The position numbers and the translations under genes were made by a program. This document shows positions 28,203 to 37,666 of a stretch of DNA of 55,820 bases, in pieces; the stretch's first letter is position 1, and every line of letters begins with the position of its first letter. Under the pieces are notes generated by a model that did no database searches, was not told the DNA's origin, and saw only the letters and a program-made list of their open reading frames with translations. The DNA comes from an uncultured Roseburia sp. (GTDB taxonomy: Bacteria > Bacillota > Clostridia > Lachnospirales > Lachnospiraceae): the NCBI GenBank assembly GCA_934309475.1, contig CAKRDK010000014.1, positions 1 to 55,820 of the forward strand, given 5' to 3'.

Positions 28203-28394
28203 CCCCATTTTTCTGCTTTTTTCTACTGTTTTGTTGAATAAATATAAATTTATCCTTTTTATTTTTGTCCTTAGACCGACAGTTCTATTTTAGCACTTTC
28301 GTATACATTTGTATTCTTTTTTCCTTCTCACTTGTGTATTTTTGTCGCATTTGGAAAATCATTTTAGATTAAGCTAAAATATTTCAAAGCACTA

Positions 28395-28423
28395 TTGACA
28401 ATGTAAGCTGTTTCACTTATTCT
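28395..28423 (+). promoter_or_regulatory. Sigma-A promoter of the pectate lyase gene
   Basis: -35 TTGACA (28395-28400), 17-nt spacer, -10 TATTCT (28418-28423), 45 nt before the start codon. Confidence 0.7.
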
Positions 28424-28468
28424 TTCCTTGTGCATTTTAACATTTTAAACTTTTATAAGGAGGACATC

Positions 28469-30757
28469 ATGTCAACAAAGAAAAATGCAAAAAAACACTT
28501 CTCCATGTTCCTGGCACTCGTTTTCTGCCTGTCCGCAATTCTGGGCGGAAGTTCTGCAAGCGTTCTGGCAGCTTCCACATCCTGGAATTTTAAGAACAGC
28601 AGTTTCAAGAGCCTTGGAACCATCTCGTCTACCGTTACCGTAGACGACCTCACGCTGACTGCGACAAGTTCTAAAACGATGACAGTCAAGGCAGATTCAC
28701 AGACCGTAGACAGTACTGACTACACGTATTGTCTCGCCATGGGCGGCTCCGGCAGCACAAGCTACCGCAATGTAAAAATCCCCGTTTCAGGAGCCGCGAC
28801 CCTCAAAGTTGTTTTAAGAAGCTCCGGAAGCAGTTCACGCTCACTTGTTGTCGCAGACAGCAACGGTACCCAGCTTACAACCTTAACAGCCGGTACCACT
28901 GCTTCTCTTGAGACCTATCGTTATACCGGTTCTGCCGGATACCTGTATCTTTATTCTGCTGAAAGCGGCATCAATCTCTACAAGATACAGATTGATGAGA
29001 CATCCTCTTCTTCCTCATCTTCTGACAGTTCCACAACCGTCAGCTCTTATGCAAGCCTGAGTGATGGCTGGTATTATATCAAAAATATCAACAGCCAGAA
29101 GTATCTTCAGGTTGCTGACAACAATGGCTATGACGGTGCCAATGTTGAGCAAGGCACAGGCTCCGGTGTTGCCGGACAGAAATGGTATCTTTCCAACCAG
29201 GGAAGCGGCTATTTTACGCTCAAAAATGGAAGCGGTTACATGCTTGACGTCTACAATGGCGTCGACAGCGACGGCACCAACATCCAGCTATGGTCCTCAA
29301 ACGGACTTGACCCCCAGAAGTTCAAGGCTGTCCAAAACAGCAGCGGCTACTACGGAATTCTCACCAAGGCAAGTTCCGACACCAAGGCGCTCGATGTCTA
29401 CAATTTCAGCACCTCCGATGGCGGCAACGTCTGCCAGTGGACTTACTATGAAAATTCCTGCCAGCTCTGGGTATTTGAAGCAACGTCAGCCCCTGGCTCT
29501 TCCAGTTCTTCCGGCACGGCAGATACTTCCGATGGCACCGTTGTCACATCCTATTCTGACCTCGTAACAGCGGTAGCAGCGGCAGAAAAAGCCGGAGGTG
29601 GAAAAGTCTACGTCAAAGGTACTTCCATCGACTGTACCGGCCAGCTGGCACTTTCTGCATCCAATGCAAACGTGTCTATCATCGGTGTACAAAACAGTGA
29701 CGGAAGCTACCCTGTTTTGGATTTCTCCAGCTTCCGCTCTTCCTATATCGGAACATCCACATCTGATTCTGCGGTCGGCATCCGCATCACAGGAAGCTAC
29801 TACAACCTGAAAAATCTGATTGTGCAGAAAGCTCCTGACAACGGAATCCAGATTAAGGGAAGTTCCGCCGGAAACAACACCGTAACGGACTGTATCGTCC
29901 GCTATAACAACGACGCCGGTCTGCAGATTACAAACGGTGCCTACAGCAACACCATCCGGTTTGTCTACAGCTACCGCAACTGCGATGTCTACACGCTCGG
30001 TGGAAACGCAGACGGTTTTGCACCAAAGCTTGCTGCCGGAACGGGCAATACGTTCTATGGCTGCTATGCCTGGGAAAATTCCGATGACGGCTGGGATTCC
30101 TACGATAAGACGGACGGACTCACCTACGATTTAAGCTACGAAGAATGTGCCGTATGGAACAACGGTAATCCAACTATTTTTACAGGTGAATATGACTTCA
30201 ACAACGGAGATGCCCTCGACACGGATCTCCTTCTGGTAGAACTCATCACCGCACAGGATTCTTCTTTTGCCACCAACTATGCAAACGGAACCTTCTCGCT
30301 TCCTTCCGGAAAATTCATCAAAACTTCCTCCGGAACCATCAGTGTCTCCACCTGGGCGGGAAGCAGCTATGACGGCAATCCGAACGGTTTCAAATTCGGC
30401 TCTGTCAACACGACAAGTTCCTGTGTCAGAACCGTGAAAAACTGTCTGTCATTCGGTCACTCCAGCAAAGGATTTGACAACAACAACAGTTCGTGTACCG
30501 CATCTTTCACCAACTGTATTTCTTTTGACAACGGTTACAACTACTATATTGCACCGTTTACCTTAACCGGTTTCAGCAATATTTTAGGTTTTTCCGGCAC
30601 CAACAGCAATAAACTTCCAAGCGGCTACAGCGTTACGACTCCATCTTCCAGCACGCAGTCGAACATCCGCAGTACCGTAAACGCAACGGTTTCTACGATT
30701 GAGACCAATTGTAAAAATAACATCATCAAGGAAGTTTACTTCGACATTTATGATTAA
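28469..30757 (+). CDS. Secreted PL9-type pectate lyase with ricin-type lectin domain
   Basis: 762 aa; AAGGAGG lies 5 nt before the ATG. Signal peptide ~1-32 (KKHFSMFLALVFCLSAILGG ... VLAA). Beta-sandwich ~35-185 (SWNFKNSSFKSLG; YLYLYSAESGINLYKIQID). Ser-rich linker, then ricin-B/CBM13 domain ~200-345 with QxW repeats (GQKWYLSN, DPQKFKAV, CQLWVFEA). A right-handed beta-helix catalytic domain from ~365 to the end has GIQIKGSSAGNNTVTDC, GGNADGFAPKL and NSDDGWDSYD, the Ca-binding/catalytic pattern of polysaccharide lyase family 9. It would cleave de-esterified pectin (polygalacturonate) outside the cell by beta-elimination. No cell-wall anchor is seen, so it is probably released. Stand-alone unit with own promoter and terminator. 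Confidence 0.9.
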   Translation: MSTKKNAKKHFSMFLALVFCLSAILGGSSASVLAASTSWNFKNSSFKSLGTISSTVTVDDLTLTATSSKTMTVKADSQTVDSTDYTYCLAMGGSGSTSYRNVKIPVSGAATLKVVLRSSGSSSRSLVVADSNGTQLTTLTAGTTASLETYRYTGSAGYLYLYSAESGINLYKIQIDETSSSSSSSDSSTTVSSYASLSDGWYYIKNINSQKYLQVADNNGYDGANVEQGTGSGVAGQKWYLSNQGSGYFTLKNGSGYMLDVYNGVDSDGTNIQLWSSNGLDPQKFKAVQNSSGYYGILTKASSDTKALDVYNFSTSDGGNVCQWTYYENSCQLWVFEATSAPGSSSSSGTADTSDGTVVTSYSDLVTAVAAAEKAGGGKVYVKGTSIDCTGQLALSASNANVSIIGVQNSDGSYPVLDFSSFRSSYIGTSTSDSAVGIRITGSYYNLKNLIVQKAPDNGIQIKGSSAGNNTVTDCIVRYNNDAGLQITNGAYSNTIRFVYSYRNCDVYTLGGNADGFAPKLAAGTGNTFYGCYAWENSDDGWDSYDKTDGLTYDLSYEECAVWNNGNPTIFTGEYDFNNGDALDTDLLLVELITAQDSSFATNYANGTFSLPSGKFIKTSSGTISVSTWAGSSYDGNPNGFKFGSVNTTSSCVRTVKNCLSFGHSSKGFDNNNSSCTASFTNCISFDNGYNYYIAPFTLTGFSNILGFSGTNSNKLPSGYSVTTPSSSTQSNIRSTVNATVSTIETNCKNNIIKEVYFDIYD

Positions 30758-30783
30758 ATTGCTGCTTTAGCGTTATGTAACTC

Positions 30784-30828
30784 AAAAAAGAGCAGGAAAT
30801 CAGACATATCTGATTCTCCTGCTCTTTT
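30784..30828. terminator. Bidirectional terminator between pectate lyase and SDR genes
   Basis: AAAAGAGCAGGA-AATCAG pairs with CTGATT-CTCCTGCTCTTTT (one bulge) around ACATAT. A-tract and T-tract on both sides serve both convergent genes. Confidence 0.92.
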
Positions 30829-30832
30829 CTTA

Positions 30833-31603
30833 TTATTTCTCTTCTGCAATTTTCTTTTTCTGCTGATGTGACGCAATATGTACCAACATCCTGCGTGGTA
30901 AAAATCTGCCGCACGTAATTGCCGCCTTCATCTGGAACGTCGGCACAATCACAACCTTTCGCGCATACATCTGTTTTAGCGCGTAAGCTGCGCAGTAACC
31001 CGGCCGAATCCCTTTCAGCGCAAATTCCACATTTGCCACACGGTTAAATTCTGTATCCACAGGTCCCGGACAAAGACAGCCAACATATACACTGCTGCCT
31101 TTCTCCTTCAATTCCTGCGCAACCGCTTGTGTAAAACTTGTCACATATGCTTTTGTCGCATAATAGGTCGCCATATACGGTCCAGCCGGAAGAAGTCCGG
31201 CAGAGGATGCCACATTGAGCACATAGCCCCGGTTTTTCTTTTGCATCTTCCTCAAAAACAGCTTCGTCAAAATATGCACTGCCTTCACGTTTACCTGAAT
31301 CATATTCAGTTCTTTTTCCAAATCACCCTCTAAAAAAGTACCACAGTCCCCAAATCCGGCATTGTTAATCAGCACCTCAACATCTTTCTCTTTCGCCTCA
31401 CGGTAAAGACGGTAACATTCTTCCTCTTTTCCGAGGTCTGCGGTGATAATCTCACACGGTGTCTTTAATTTTTTCGCTAGTTTTTCTAAACGTTCCTGCC
31501 GCCTTGCCACCAAAATAAGACGGTATCCGCGCTCCGACAATTGCTTTGCAAATTCCACGCCGATTCCGGAACTTGCACCTGTAATCACTGCATATTTTTC
31601 CAT
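30833..31603 (-). CDS. Short-chain dehydrogenase/reductase (DltE/YqjQ-like)
   Basis: 256 aa classical SDR: cofactor loop TGASSGIG at ~8-15, NNAG (~81-84), catalytic Ser in NVASSAGLLP, YxxxK in YYATKAYV (~150s), and PGPVDTEF. LVARRQERL after the second strand, with basic residues, suggests NADP preference. The C-terminal ~40 residues are basic and hydrophobic, as in membrane-associated SDRs. Substrate not deducible. Probably cotranscribed with xth, which ends 15 nt upstream. Confidence 0.9.
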   Translation of the reverse strand: MEKYAVITGASSGIGVEFAKQLSERGYRLILVARRQERLEKLAKKLKTPCEIITADLGKEEECYRLYREAKEKDVEVLINNAGFGDCGTFLEGDLEKELNMIQVNVKAVHILTKLFLRKMQKKNRGYVLNVASSAGLLPAGPYMATYYATKAYVTSFTQAVAQELKEKGSSVYVGCLCPGPVDTEFNRVANVEFALKGIRPGYCAAYALKQMYARKVVIVPTFQMKAAITCGRFLPRRMLVHIASHQQKKKIAEEK

Positions 31604-31618
31604 ATTTTCCCCTTCCTT

Positions 31619-32371
31619 CTATTTTAACTCTAACACAATCGGACAATGATCCGAGCCCATAACCTCGGTCAGAATCTTAGCATCCGCAAGCCGCTCCTTT
31701 AACGCTTCCGAAACGCAAAAATAGTCGATACGCCAGCCCGCATTCTTCTCTCTCGCCTTAAACCGATAAGACCACCAGGAATATATGTCAGTCTGATCCG
31801 GATAAAAATAACGGAATGTATCGATAAAACCGGCGTCTAACAGCTCTGTAAATTTTGCGCGCTCCTCATCCGTAAAACCCGCATTTTTCCGGTTTGTCTT
31901 TGGATTCTTCAAATCAATCTCCTGATGTGCCACATTCATATCACCGGTCACAATCACCGGCTTCTTTTCCTCAAGCTTTTTCAAATATGCGCGGAAATCA
32001 TCTTCCCACTTCATCCGGTAATCTAAGCGCTTCAACTCATTCTGGGAATTCGGCGTATAAACTGTGACAAAATAAAAATCCTCATATTCACAGGTAATCA
32101 CACGCCCCTCCTGGTCGTGCTCCTCTATTCCAATGCCATACTGCACCGTCAGCGGTTCTTTTTTGGAAAAAACTGCCGTTCCCGAATATCCCTTTTTGAC
32201 CGCATAATTCCAATACTGGTGGTATCCCTCTAACGCAAGCTCTAACTGACCCTCCTGCATTTTCGTCTCCTGCAGGCAGAAAATATCAGCATCTATTTCC
32301 TGAAAGAAATCCAAAAATCCCTTCTGGACACAGGCACGTATTCCGTTGACATTCCATGATACAAGTCTCAT
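31619..32371 (-). CDS. xth: Exodeoxyribonuclease III / AP endonuclease
   Basis: 250 aa. [28 protein letters not shown] (catalytic Glu), [16 protein letters not shown] (catalytic Tyr), VTGDMNVAH (Asp/Asn), [19 protein letters not shown] and final SDHCPI (catalytic His) make the complete exonuclease-endonuclease-phosphatase fold. Cuts abasic sites in base excision repair; may act with Nth encoded at 42481. The inverted-repeat element B lies 31 nt upstream of its start. Confidence 0.96.
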   Translation of the reverse strand: MRLVSWNVNGIRACVQKGFLDFFQEIDADIFCLQETKMQEGQLELALEGYHQYWNYAVKKGYSGTAVFSKKEPLTVQYGIGIEEHDQEGRVITCEYEDFYFVTVYTPNSQNELKRLDYRMKWEDDFRAYLKKLEEKKPVIVTGDMNVAHQEIDLKNPKTNRKNAGFTDEERAKFTELLDAGFIDTFRYFYPDQTDIYSWWSYRFKAREKNAGWRIDYFCVSEALKERLADAKILTEVMGSDHCPIVLELK

Positions 32372-32401
32372 TCTGATTCTCCATTTCCTTTTGATTATGA
32401 T

Positions 32402-32726
32402 GATAGGGTTCGGGTATGAAAAGGCAGTTCACAGCTTAGTTACTGACAAATTGCACAAAGGCAAGACTTATTTTGTGACTTTGGGGGAACATTAGAAAAT
32501 CTTAGTATGCCTGCGTGTACCCAGTGATGTTCTGCCATGGACGGCAGAACAAGGCTTCACGAGACACGGATGGCTCGTTGAACGCCGTTCACGTCACTCT
32601 AAATAATCTTTATCAGGCATACTTAGACTTTTCTTATGTTCACCCATCGGAACAAAATAGACTTGGCTTTGTGTTATTTATCAGCAAGAAAACTGTAAGC
32701 AGCCTTTTGATACCCGAATCCTTATC
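32402..32726 (-). repeat. Palindromic element B: 113-bp inverted arms around the conserved core
   Basis: Fills the space between the cobW-like stop and xth. Arms 32402-32513 and 32614-32726 are imperfect complements (about three quarters matched by eye; e.g. TTCGGGTAT, CACAAAG, TATTTTGT, GAACAT, TATGCCTG). The core (~32521-32600), read on minus, contains CAACGAGCCATCC, then CTCGTG, then the hairpin GTTCTGCC/GGCAGAAC and ACATCACTGG. This matches the element A core in order and spacing. Starts 2 nt after the cobW-like stop, in the same sense as that gene. No T-tract ends it on minus, so it is not a simple terminator. Confidence 0.9.
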
Positions 32727-32728
32727 TA

Positions 32729-33661
32729 TTACTCCCAGTAACTCTGAATCCGCTCCTTGTTCAGTCCTTCCCCGATTACGATAAACACTTCCTGTCCCTG
32801 TGCAATCGGCTGGACGCGGATTCCCTCTTTCGTTGCGTTTAGTTCGAGAAAGCTTCCATCTTCCTTTTTCAAAAAGCCCTTGATGCGGAATACCATTCCA
32901 CATGTCTCATCCTGCAAAATCTTCTCAACCGTGTCGCAAAGCTTTGCTTCATCCATCTGAATATTCATAAAGTAGACAGACGTGAAAGCTTCCTTTTCAT
33001 CAAAATCAAGTTTTCGGTAACTTTCCGGCACATAACTGCAATGCAAAACAGCTTCAAAATCCTCTTTGGTAAACGTATCCCAATCCTTTTGCACAATCTC
33101 ACCGGAAAGCCTGCGCTTGCATTGCACCTGCTCTAATGCACGGTTTAAATGCGCGATTGTCGCCTTCTTTTCCGCATCGGAAGCTTCCTTCGTTCTGCTT
33201 AAAAGCACTTTTCCTGCATTGGCGCACTCAGAAGCTAACACATAATCCGATGCTTGCGACAATTCGTTTTCCAATTTCGCATTTACAATCGCAATTACAT
33301 TCCCGATCTCATACCACTGATCAAGCGGTTCTTCCCGCAACACATCGAAAAACTCATCCACATCATAGATACCGGACGGTTCAATGATGACACGGTCATA
33401 ACCGCACATTCCCATCGCAATCAATTTTGTCTTAAAACGTCTGCGGTGGCAGTCTTTATCGCAGCCACCGGAAATCATCTCAAGCTCACACTGTTCGCCC
33501 ATCAGATCCTGAAGCAGCATCATGTCAACATTTACAGCGCCAAAGTCATTTTCCAAAATACCGATATGATAACCGCTATCTATCAGAAACTGCGCATATT
33601 TCCGAATAAAGGTTGTCTTCCCTGCACCTAAAAATCCGGTAATCAAATCCACTTTTACCAT
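32729..33661 (-). CDS. CobW/G3E family GTPase (metallochaperone-like)
   Basis: 310 aa. P-loop GFLGAGKTTF (9-18), VRRK-like ENDFGAVNVD, metal site GGCDKDC in place of the usual CxCC, VIIEPSGIYDVDEF and NKxD-equivalent LLSRTKEASDAE. The C-terminal CobW_C domain is present (VFRIKGFLKKEDGSFLEL). G3E GTPases deliver Zn, Ni or cobalt to enzymes; the altered CxxxC metal motif and absence of metal genes nearby leave the target unknown. Confidence 0.88.
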   Translation of the reverse strand: MVKVDLITGFLGAGKTTFIRKYAQFLIDSGYHIGILENDFGAVNVDMMLLQDLMGEQCELEMISGGCDKDCHRRRFKTKLIAMGMCGYDRVIIEPSGIYDVDEFFDVLREEPLDQWYEIGNVIAIVNAKLENELSQASDYVLASECANAGKVLLSRTKEASDAEKKATIAHLNRALEQVQCKRRLSGEIVQKDWDTFTKEDFEAVLHCSYVPESYRKLDFDEKEAFTSVYFMNIQMDEAKLCDTVEKILQDETCGMVFRIKGFLKKEDGSFLELNATKEGIRVQPIAQGQEVFIVIGEGLNKERIQSYWE

Positions 33662-33759
33662 AGCTGTTCCTCTCTCACTTACTGTTTCACTACACGTATT
33701 CCGTCCCTATTATATCCTTTCCCCTGTTAAACTTCAAATTCTTATCTTTACAATTTTTC

Positions 33760-33795
33760 AAAAAAAGAGCACATCCCAAACATTACAGGATGTGC
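33760..33795 (-). terminator. Terminator of the GtrA-like gene
   Basis: Minus strand: GCACATCC/GGATGTGC 8-bp stem with 11-nt loop, then TCTTTTTTT. Confidence 0.92.
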
Positions 33796-33808
33796 CTCTA
33801 TCCATATT

Positions 33809-34378
33809 TTATTCTGCCTGTTTTTTCTCTCCCTCCGGGAAAATAATTTTGTTTACAAAGAAAAATACTACCATGGAAACTCCACCGTTCAATACTGTGG
33901 TTCCGATATTGTAGAGCCAGCCCGGTACAAAAAGCCCTGCCACTGCAACCCAGATGCAGTTAATTGAATTTACGATACAGGTTACGATGCAGAAAGCGAT
34001 CAGATACCACATCGCCTGATACCATATGTTGCCCTTGCTTCTGAACACAAAGCTGCGCTGAACAGGAAAATTAATACATTCTCCGATAACCATTGCAATC
34101 ATGTATGCACAAAAATAAGGCAATCCGCCGTGCGCTGCATCATAGCCAATAATGTTCCATTTAAAAGTCTCTCCAAACAGCGTTATGTCAATTCCCGGAA
34201 AACCAAAATCGATATTTGGAAGCCCTGCAAATGCCAACGGCAAAAACAGTAACATGAAATATTTAAAAACCGTAATTAAGTTACTTACAATTACAAATAA
34301 ACCACCTTCACGTATCCATTTTGATGCCCTCGGGTGCCTGTCTGCAAATCCAGACCAGATTTTTTTGATATTGTCCAT
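33809..34378 (-). CDS. GtrA-like family membrane protein
   Basis: 189 aa from the ATG at 34378 (MDNIKKIWSGF), chosen for AAGGA 6 nt upstream. Four membrane helices (~25-48, ~95-115, ~130-155, ~160-180) and the GtrA motif INFPVQRSFVFRSKGN. GtrA proteins are thought to help flip undecaprenyl-linked sugars or modify cell-surface glycans. Lies downstream of the GH3 gene but past its terminator. Confidence 0.82.
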   Translation of the reverse strand: MDNIKKIWSGFADRHPRASKWIREGGLFVIVSNLITVFKYFMLLFLPLAFAGLPNIDFGFPGIDITLFGETFKWNIIGYDAAHGGLPYFCAYMIAMVIGECINFPVQRSFVFRSKGNIWYQAMWYLIAFCIVTCIVNSINCIWVAVAGLFVPGWLYNIGTTVLNGGVSMVVFFFVNKIIFPEGEKKQAE

Positions 34379-34460
34379 TTTCTGTCCTTCTTTCTCTTTT
34401 ATTATTATGGGCGTCAGAAGATTCACATGGATTTTTTTTCTGACATTATAATCTAATGAT

Positions 34461-34506
34461 AAAAAATCCCTGCACGCCAGGATGTCCGGGCATGCAGGTG
34501 ATTTTT
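34461..34506 (-). terminator. Terminator of the membrane-anchored GH3 gene
   Basis: Minus strand: AAATC, CCTGCATGCC/GGCGTGCAGG, then GATTTTTT. A TATAAT just beyond (34445-34450) may start the GtrA-like transcript. Confidence 0.9.
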
Positions 34507-34514
34507 ACATGAAA

Positions 34515-37433
34515 TTAGTCTTCTATTTTGTCTTCCGGAATCTCAATTGTCTCAACCGTAATTGCCGGCTCTGCCGCCTTTGCTTTTTTGAATTTCTTAA
34601 TCGTAAACACTTCTAATACAACAATCAGTGCAGCTAAAATCACATCTATCACGATTGCCATAATCTGCCATGTCATAAGACCGGTTGTAAGGTTCTCCGG
34701 ATCATATGCTCTGCTGTTTACAACTGTATACATGATGTTTTTACATGCCTGACGCATTGCCTGAACACCTGTTGCACTTGTTGTATCTGTTACATGGTTT
34801 GTCTCAGTATCATATGCAACAAGCATACAGTCGGTACCTCCACGGATACCCATATCGGAATCCATGTATCCATATACACCGAAGTAATCTGTCAATACAA
34901 ATCCACGGAATCCCCATTCATCACGGAGTACCGTATTGCAGAGTGCAGATGTTCCGCCGGCCCACTGTGTGCCAATGTAGTTGAATGATGACATGACTGC
35001 TTTCGCACCGCCATCTTTTACAGCGATTTCAAAAGGTTTTAAGTAAATTTCACGGATTGACTGCTCATTTGCCCAGGTACAAAGCATCTCTGTACGGTTT
35101 GTTTCCTGGTCATTTAATGCAAAGTGCTTGATGTATGCATATACGCCATATTCCTCTGCACCAATTACTGCGTTTGCTGCCATATATCCGGAAAGAATGC
35201 CATCCTCTGAGTAATACTCAAAGTTACGTCCTGCAAATGCGGAACGGTGTGTATTCATAGCCGGTGCATACCATCCTGATACGCCCATCTCGTCAGCCAT
35301 TTTACCAATGCTCTCACCAAATGCAAGGGCAATATCCTTATTCCATGTACTTGCAATCATAACTGCTGATGGGAATCCGACCGAACCAACACCTGTAAAG
35401 TTATTGTTGATAGAAGCAGGTCCATCACAGTCAGTTGTCATAACTTTTCCGACACTGGATGCTGCTGATGTCTGGTATCCGCCAAGGGCAATCATGGTAT
35501 CCATGTCTGAAATTGTAAGCTGGTCTAACAAGCTGTCCCACTGTGCGTCATCATAATCTACGCCGCGAAGGTCTGCTAAGGTAAGACCATTGCTTGCTCC
35601 TGTCGCAGGCATTTCATCAGAGTCATCGTTATAATCTTCCGGGTCATAATTGCTGTTGTTTAAGAAAGTTTCTTTTGCTTCCTCTGTCATGCTTGTACTT
35701 GCAGGTGCTGCTGTTGCCTCTGCATAGTTTGCAAATCCGTCTGCCCTTGAAAGGTATGTAACATCACCTTCTGCATACTGGAACTGATTTACTGCTGTTG
35801 TCTCATCAGAACTTCTTGTGTTACTCTCATCATATGTAATTGTGTCCGCTACACTGTATGACTTAGAATCAATTACATTGTGTGAATCTGAATTAATGGA
35901 AATCTGGTAATCCCCGGTTTCCAATACATAACAGCCTGCACCATAGGTATCGTAAGAAGCCATATCCTCAGCATCAAAGGATATTGTAATTGTCTGGGAC
36001 TGACCAGGCTCTAATAAATCTGTCTTTTCAAACTGAATCAGGTTCGCAGATGCTTTCTCAATTCCACCGTTTGTGTACGGCGGATTATAGTAAACTTCTA
36101 CCACATCTTTTCCAGCCAAGTCTCCTGTATTGGTAACCGTCACATCAAATGTGATTGTACCGTCTGTCTCTGTCAGCTCACCCATTTCCTGTGTGAAACT
36201 AGTGTAAGAAAGTCCGTAACCAAATGGATATACCACAGTCTCATCATAATTGATAAGTCCTTCCTGAGCTGCTGTCTCGTAGAATTTATAACCAACATAG
36301 ATACCCTCTACATAATTTACAAAAGAAGGAATCGCTGTCTCCTCAGCACCTGTAATAAAATTGTTGGATGTATAAGCGTATTCATCCATGTTGTCATACT
36401 TGAAATTTCCAAAGTTATTTGCTGTAGGTGTAGCTGTTAGATCTGCAACAAATGTATCACTTGTCTTTCCTGATGGATTTACAGTTCCGGCTACGATTTC
36501 TCCTAATGCTTCAAATCCGGACTGACCTGTTCCAGGACACCAGATGGCACTCTTAATCTGGCTGTAATCATTGATAAAACCGAGTTCCATCGCATTTGCA
36601 CCATTGTATACTACAATTACGTTATCGAAATTGCTGCATACAAGGTTTAACATATCTTTCTCTGTCTGGCTTAACTGTAAGTAATGCTCTCCATCTTCAA
36701 AATCCTTATATTCTGTAGAGTTGTCTGTGTAAGTAACCTGACTTACATCTGTAGGAAGGTCAGCGCCTTCTCCACCAACTCGTGTAATTACGACCATAGC
36801 TGTATCTGAGAACTCTTTCGCATTTTTCATCATCTCCTCAGAGTAAGAATCTGCTGTTGGTTCTGGCAGTGTCCAGTCCTGAGCCCACATTCCAACTTCC
36901 GGTCTGTCTGCACGGTATGCTGTATAGAAATCAGAAAGCTCTGTATTTAATGTAAATCCGGCATCCTCTAATCCCTCTAAAAGAGATACTGTAGGGTAAG
37001 CATCTGATAATGAACCTGAACCCGTACCACCGTAACAAGGGTTTGTAGAAGCCCATCCGAATACATTTAACTTGCTGTCAGATGCAAGCGGAAGAAGATT
37101 TTCATTTTTCAACAAAACGATTCCTTCCTCTGCGACTTGCTGAACAAGTGCCGTTGCTTCATCAGATGTCTCATCTGAAATTGCTCCATTTCCCGTTGCA
37201 AGTGAAATCATACTTGACATCGGAATAAAACAGATTAAATTGACAATTACTACTACTACCAGTAAAAATGCAATCCATGTCTGCTTTCTTACCAGTTTCT
37301 TTACCGGTTTCTTCAGTTTCATGCATGCCACGGTCACAATGATTGCAATTGCTAATGCAATTCCAAGTGCAATCAGGTATGGCTTGCAGGAATTCAGGAC
37401 GTTCATAACGTCATCCATGTTAATTGCTAACAT
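34515..37433 (-). CDS. Membrane-anchored GH3 beta-glycosidase with reversed domain order
   Basis: 972 aa. TM1 ~19-38, a basic loop KLKKPVKKLVRK, TM2 ~51-73, then extracellular domains. Order is the alpha/beta GH3_C-type domain first (~90-400: EEGIVLLKNENLLPL ... YGTGSGS-like GGTGSGS), Fn3-like (~430-520), then the TIM-barrel GH3_N domain (~640-880: RNFEYYSEDG, KHFALNDQETNR, GFVLTDYFG with probable nucleophile Asp849). TM3 is ~922-945, followed by a basic cytoplasmic tail. Usual GH3 enzymes have the barrel first; the reversed order is known in some rumen/gut Firmicutes. Likely beta-glucosidase or related, on the outer face. A LytTR-type box lies ~90-115 nt upstream; GGGAGG precedes the ATG. 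Confidence 0.9.
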   Translation of the reverse strand: MLAINMDDVMNVLNSCKPYLIALGIALAIAIIVTVACMKLKKPVKKLVRKQTWIAFLLVVVVIVNLICFIPMSSMISLATGNGAISDETSDEATALVQQVAEEGIVLLKNENLLPLASDSKLNVFGWASTNPCYGGTGSGSLSDAYPTVSLLEGLEDAGFTLNTELSDFYTAYRADRPEVGMWAQDWTLPEPTADSYSEEMMKNAKEFSDTAMVVITRVGGEGADLPTDVSQVTYTDNSTEYKDFEDGEHYLQLSQTEKDMLNLVCSNFDNVIVVYNGANAMELGFINDYSQIKSAIWCPGTGQSGFEALGEIVAGTVNPSGKTSDTFVADLTATPTANNFGNFKYDNMDEYAYTSNNFITGAEETAIPSFVNYVEGIYVGYKFYETAAQEGLINYDETVVYPFGYGLSYTSFTQEMGELTETDGTITFDVTVTNTGDLAGKDVVEVYYNPPYTNGGIEKASANLIQFEKTDLLEPGQSQTITISFDAEDMASYDTYGAGCYVLETGDYQISINSDSHNVIDSKSYSVADTITYDESNTRSSDETTAVNQFQYAEGDVTYLSRADGFANYAEATAAPASTSMTEEAKETFLNNSNYDPEDYNDDSDEMPATGASNGLTLADLRGVDYDDAQWDSLLDQLTISDMDTMIALGGYQTSAASSVGKVMTTDCDGPASINNNFTGVGSVGFPSAVMIASTWNKDIALAFGESIGKMADEMGVSGWYAPAMNTHRSAFAGRNFEYYSEDGILSGYMAANAVIGAEEYGVYAYIKHFALNDQETNRTEMLCTWANEQSIREIYLKPFEIAVKDGGAKAVMSSFNYIGTQWAGGTSALCNTVLRDEWGFRGFVLTDYFGVYGYMDSDMGIRGGTDCMLVAYDTETNHVTDTTSATGVQAMRQACKNIMYTVVNSRAYDPENLTTGLMTWQIMAIVIDVILAALIVVLEVFTIKKFKKAKAAEPAITVETIEIPEDKIED

Positions 37434-37520
37434 TTTTTGTCCTCCCTAAATTTTATTTGTCCGTTCCCGAACCTCGTATCTATACTCTACCATAAAGTAA
37501 TTCCTGTGGTGAAAATTTGC

Positions 37521-37549
37521 ATAATCTGTATTCTTTTTGCATAAACTGC
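37521..37549 (-). promoter_or_regulatory. LytTR-type direct repeat upstream of the membrane GH3 gene
   Basis: Minus strand: GCAGTTTAT (37541-37549) and ACAGATTAT (37521-37529), period 20, each followed by GCAAA. Each matches the published LytTR 9-mer pattern [TA][AC][CA]GTTN[AG][TG] at 8 of 9 positions. A LytTR regulator gene lies 1.5 kb upstream. Confidence 0.6.
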
Positions 37550-37573
37550 AATGCACATTATAAGTATTCAATA

Positions 37574-37623
37574 AAAATCCACCTACATTTTTGTGCATTA
37601 CGCACAAAAAGTGGTGGATTTTG
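37574..37623 (-). terminator. Terminator of the LytTR regulator-kinase operon
   Basis: Minus strand: AAAATCCACC ... TTTTTGTGC / GCACAAAAA ... GGTGGATTTTT, a long stem with ATTAC-type loop and flanking T-tract. Confidence 0.85.
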
Positions 37624-37666
37624 CCAGAATAGAAATTTATAAAAAACAGGGGCGTCCGTCCTGAAT

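Noticed and set aside
28203..28394. Riboswitch or T-box before the amino acid importer
   Set aside because: No T-box motif, Specifier-like stems or terminator-antiterminator pair recognised in this AT-rich stretch.
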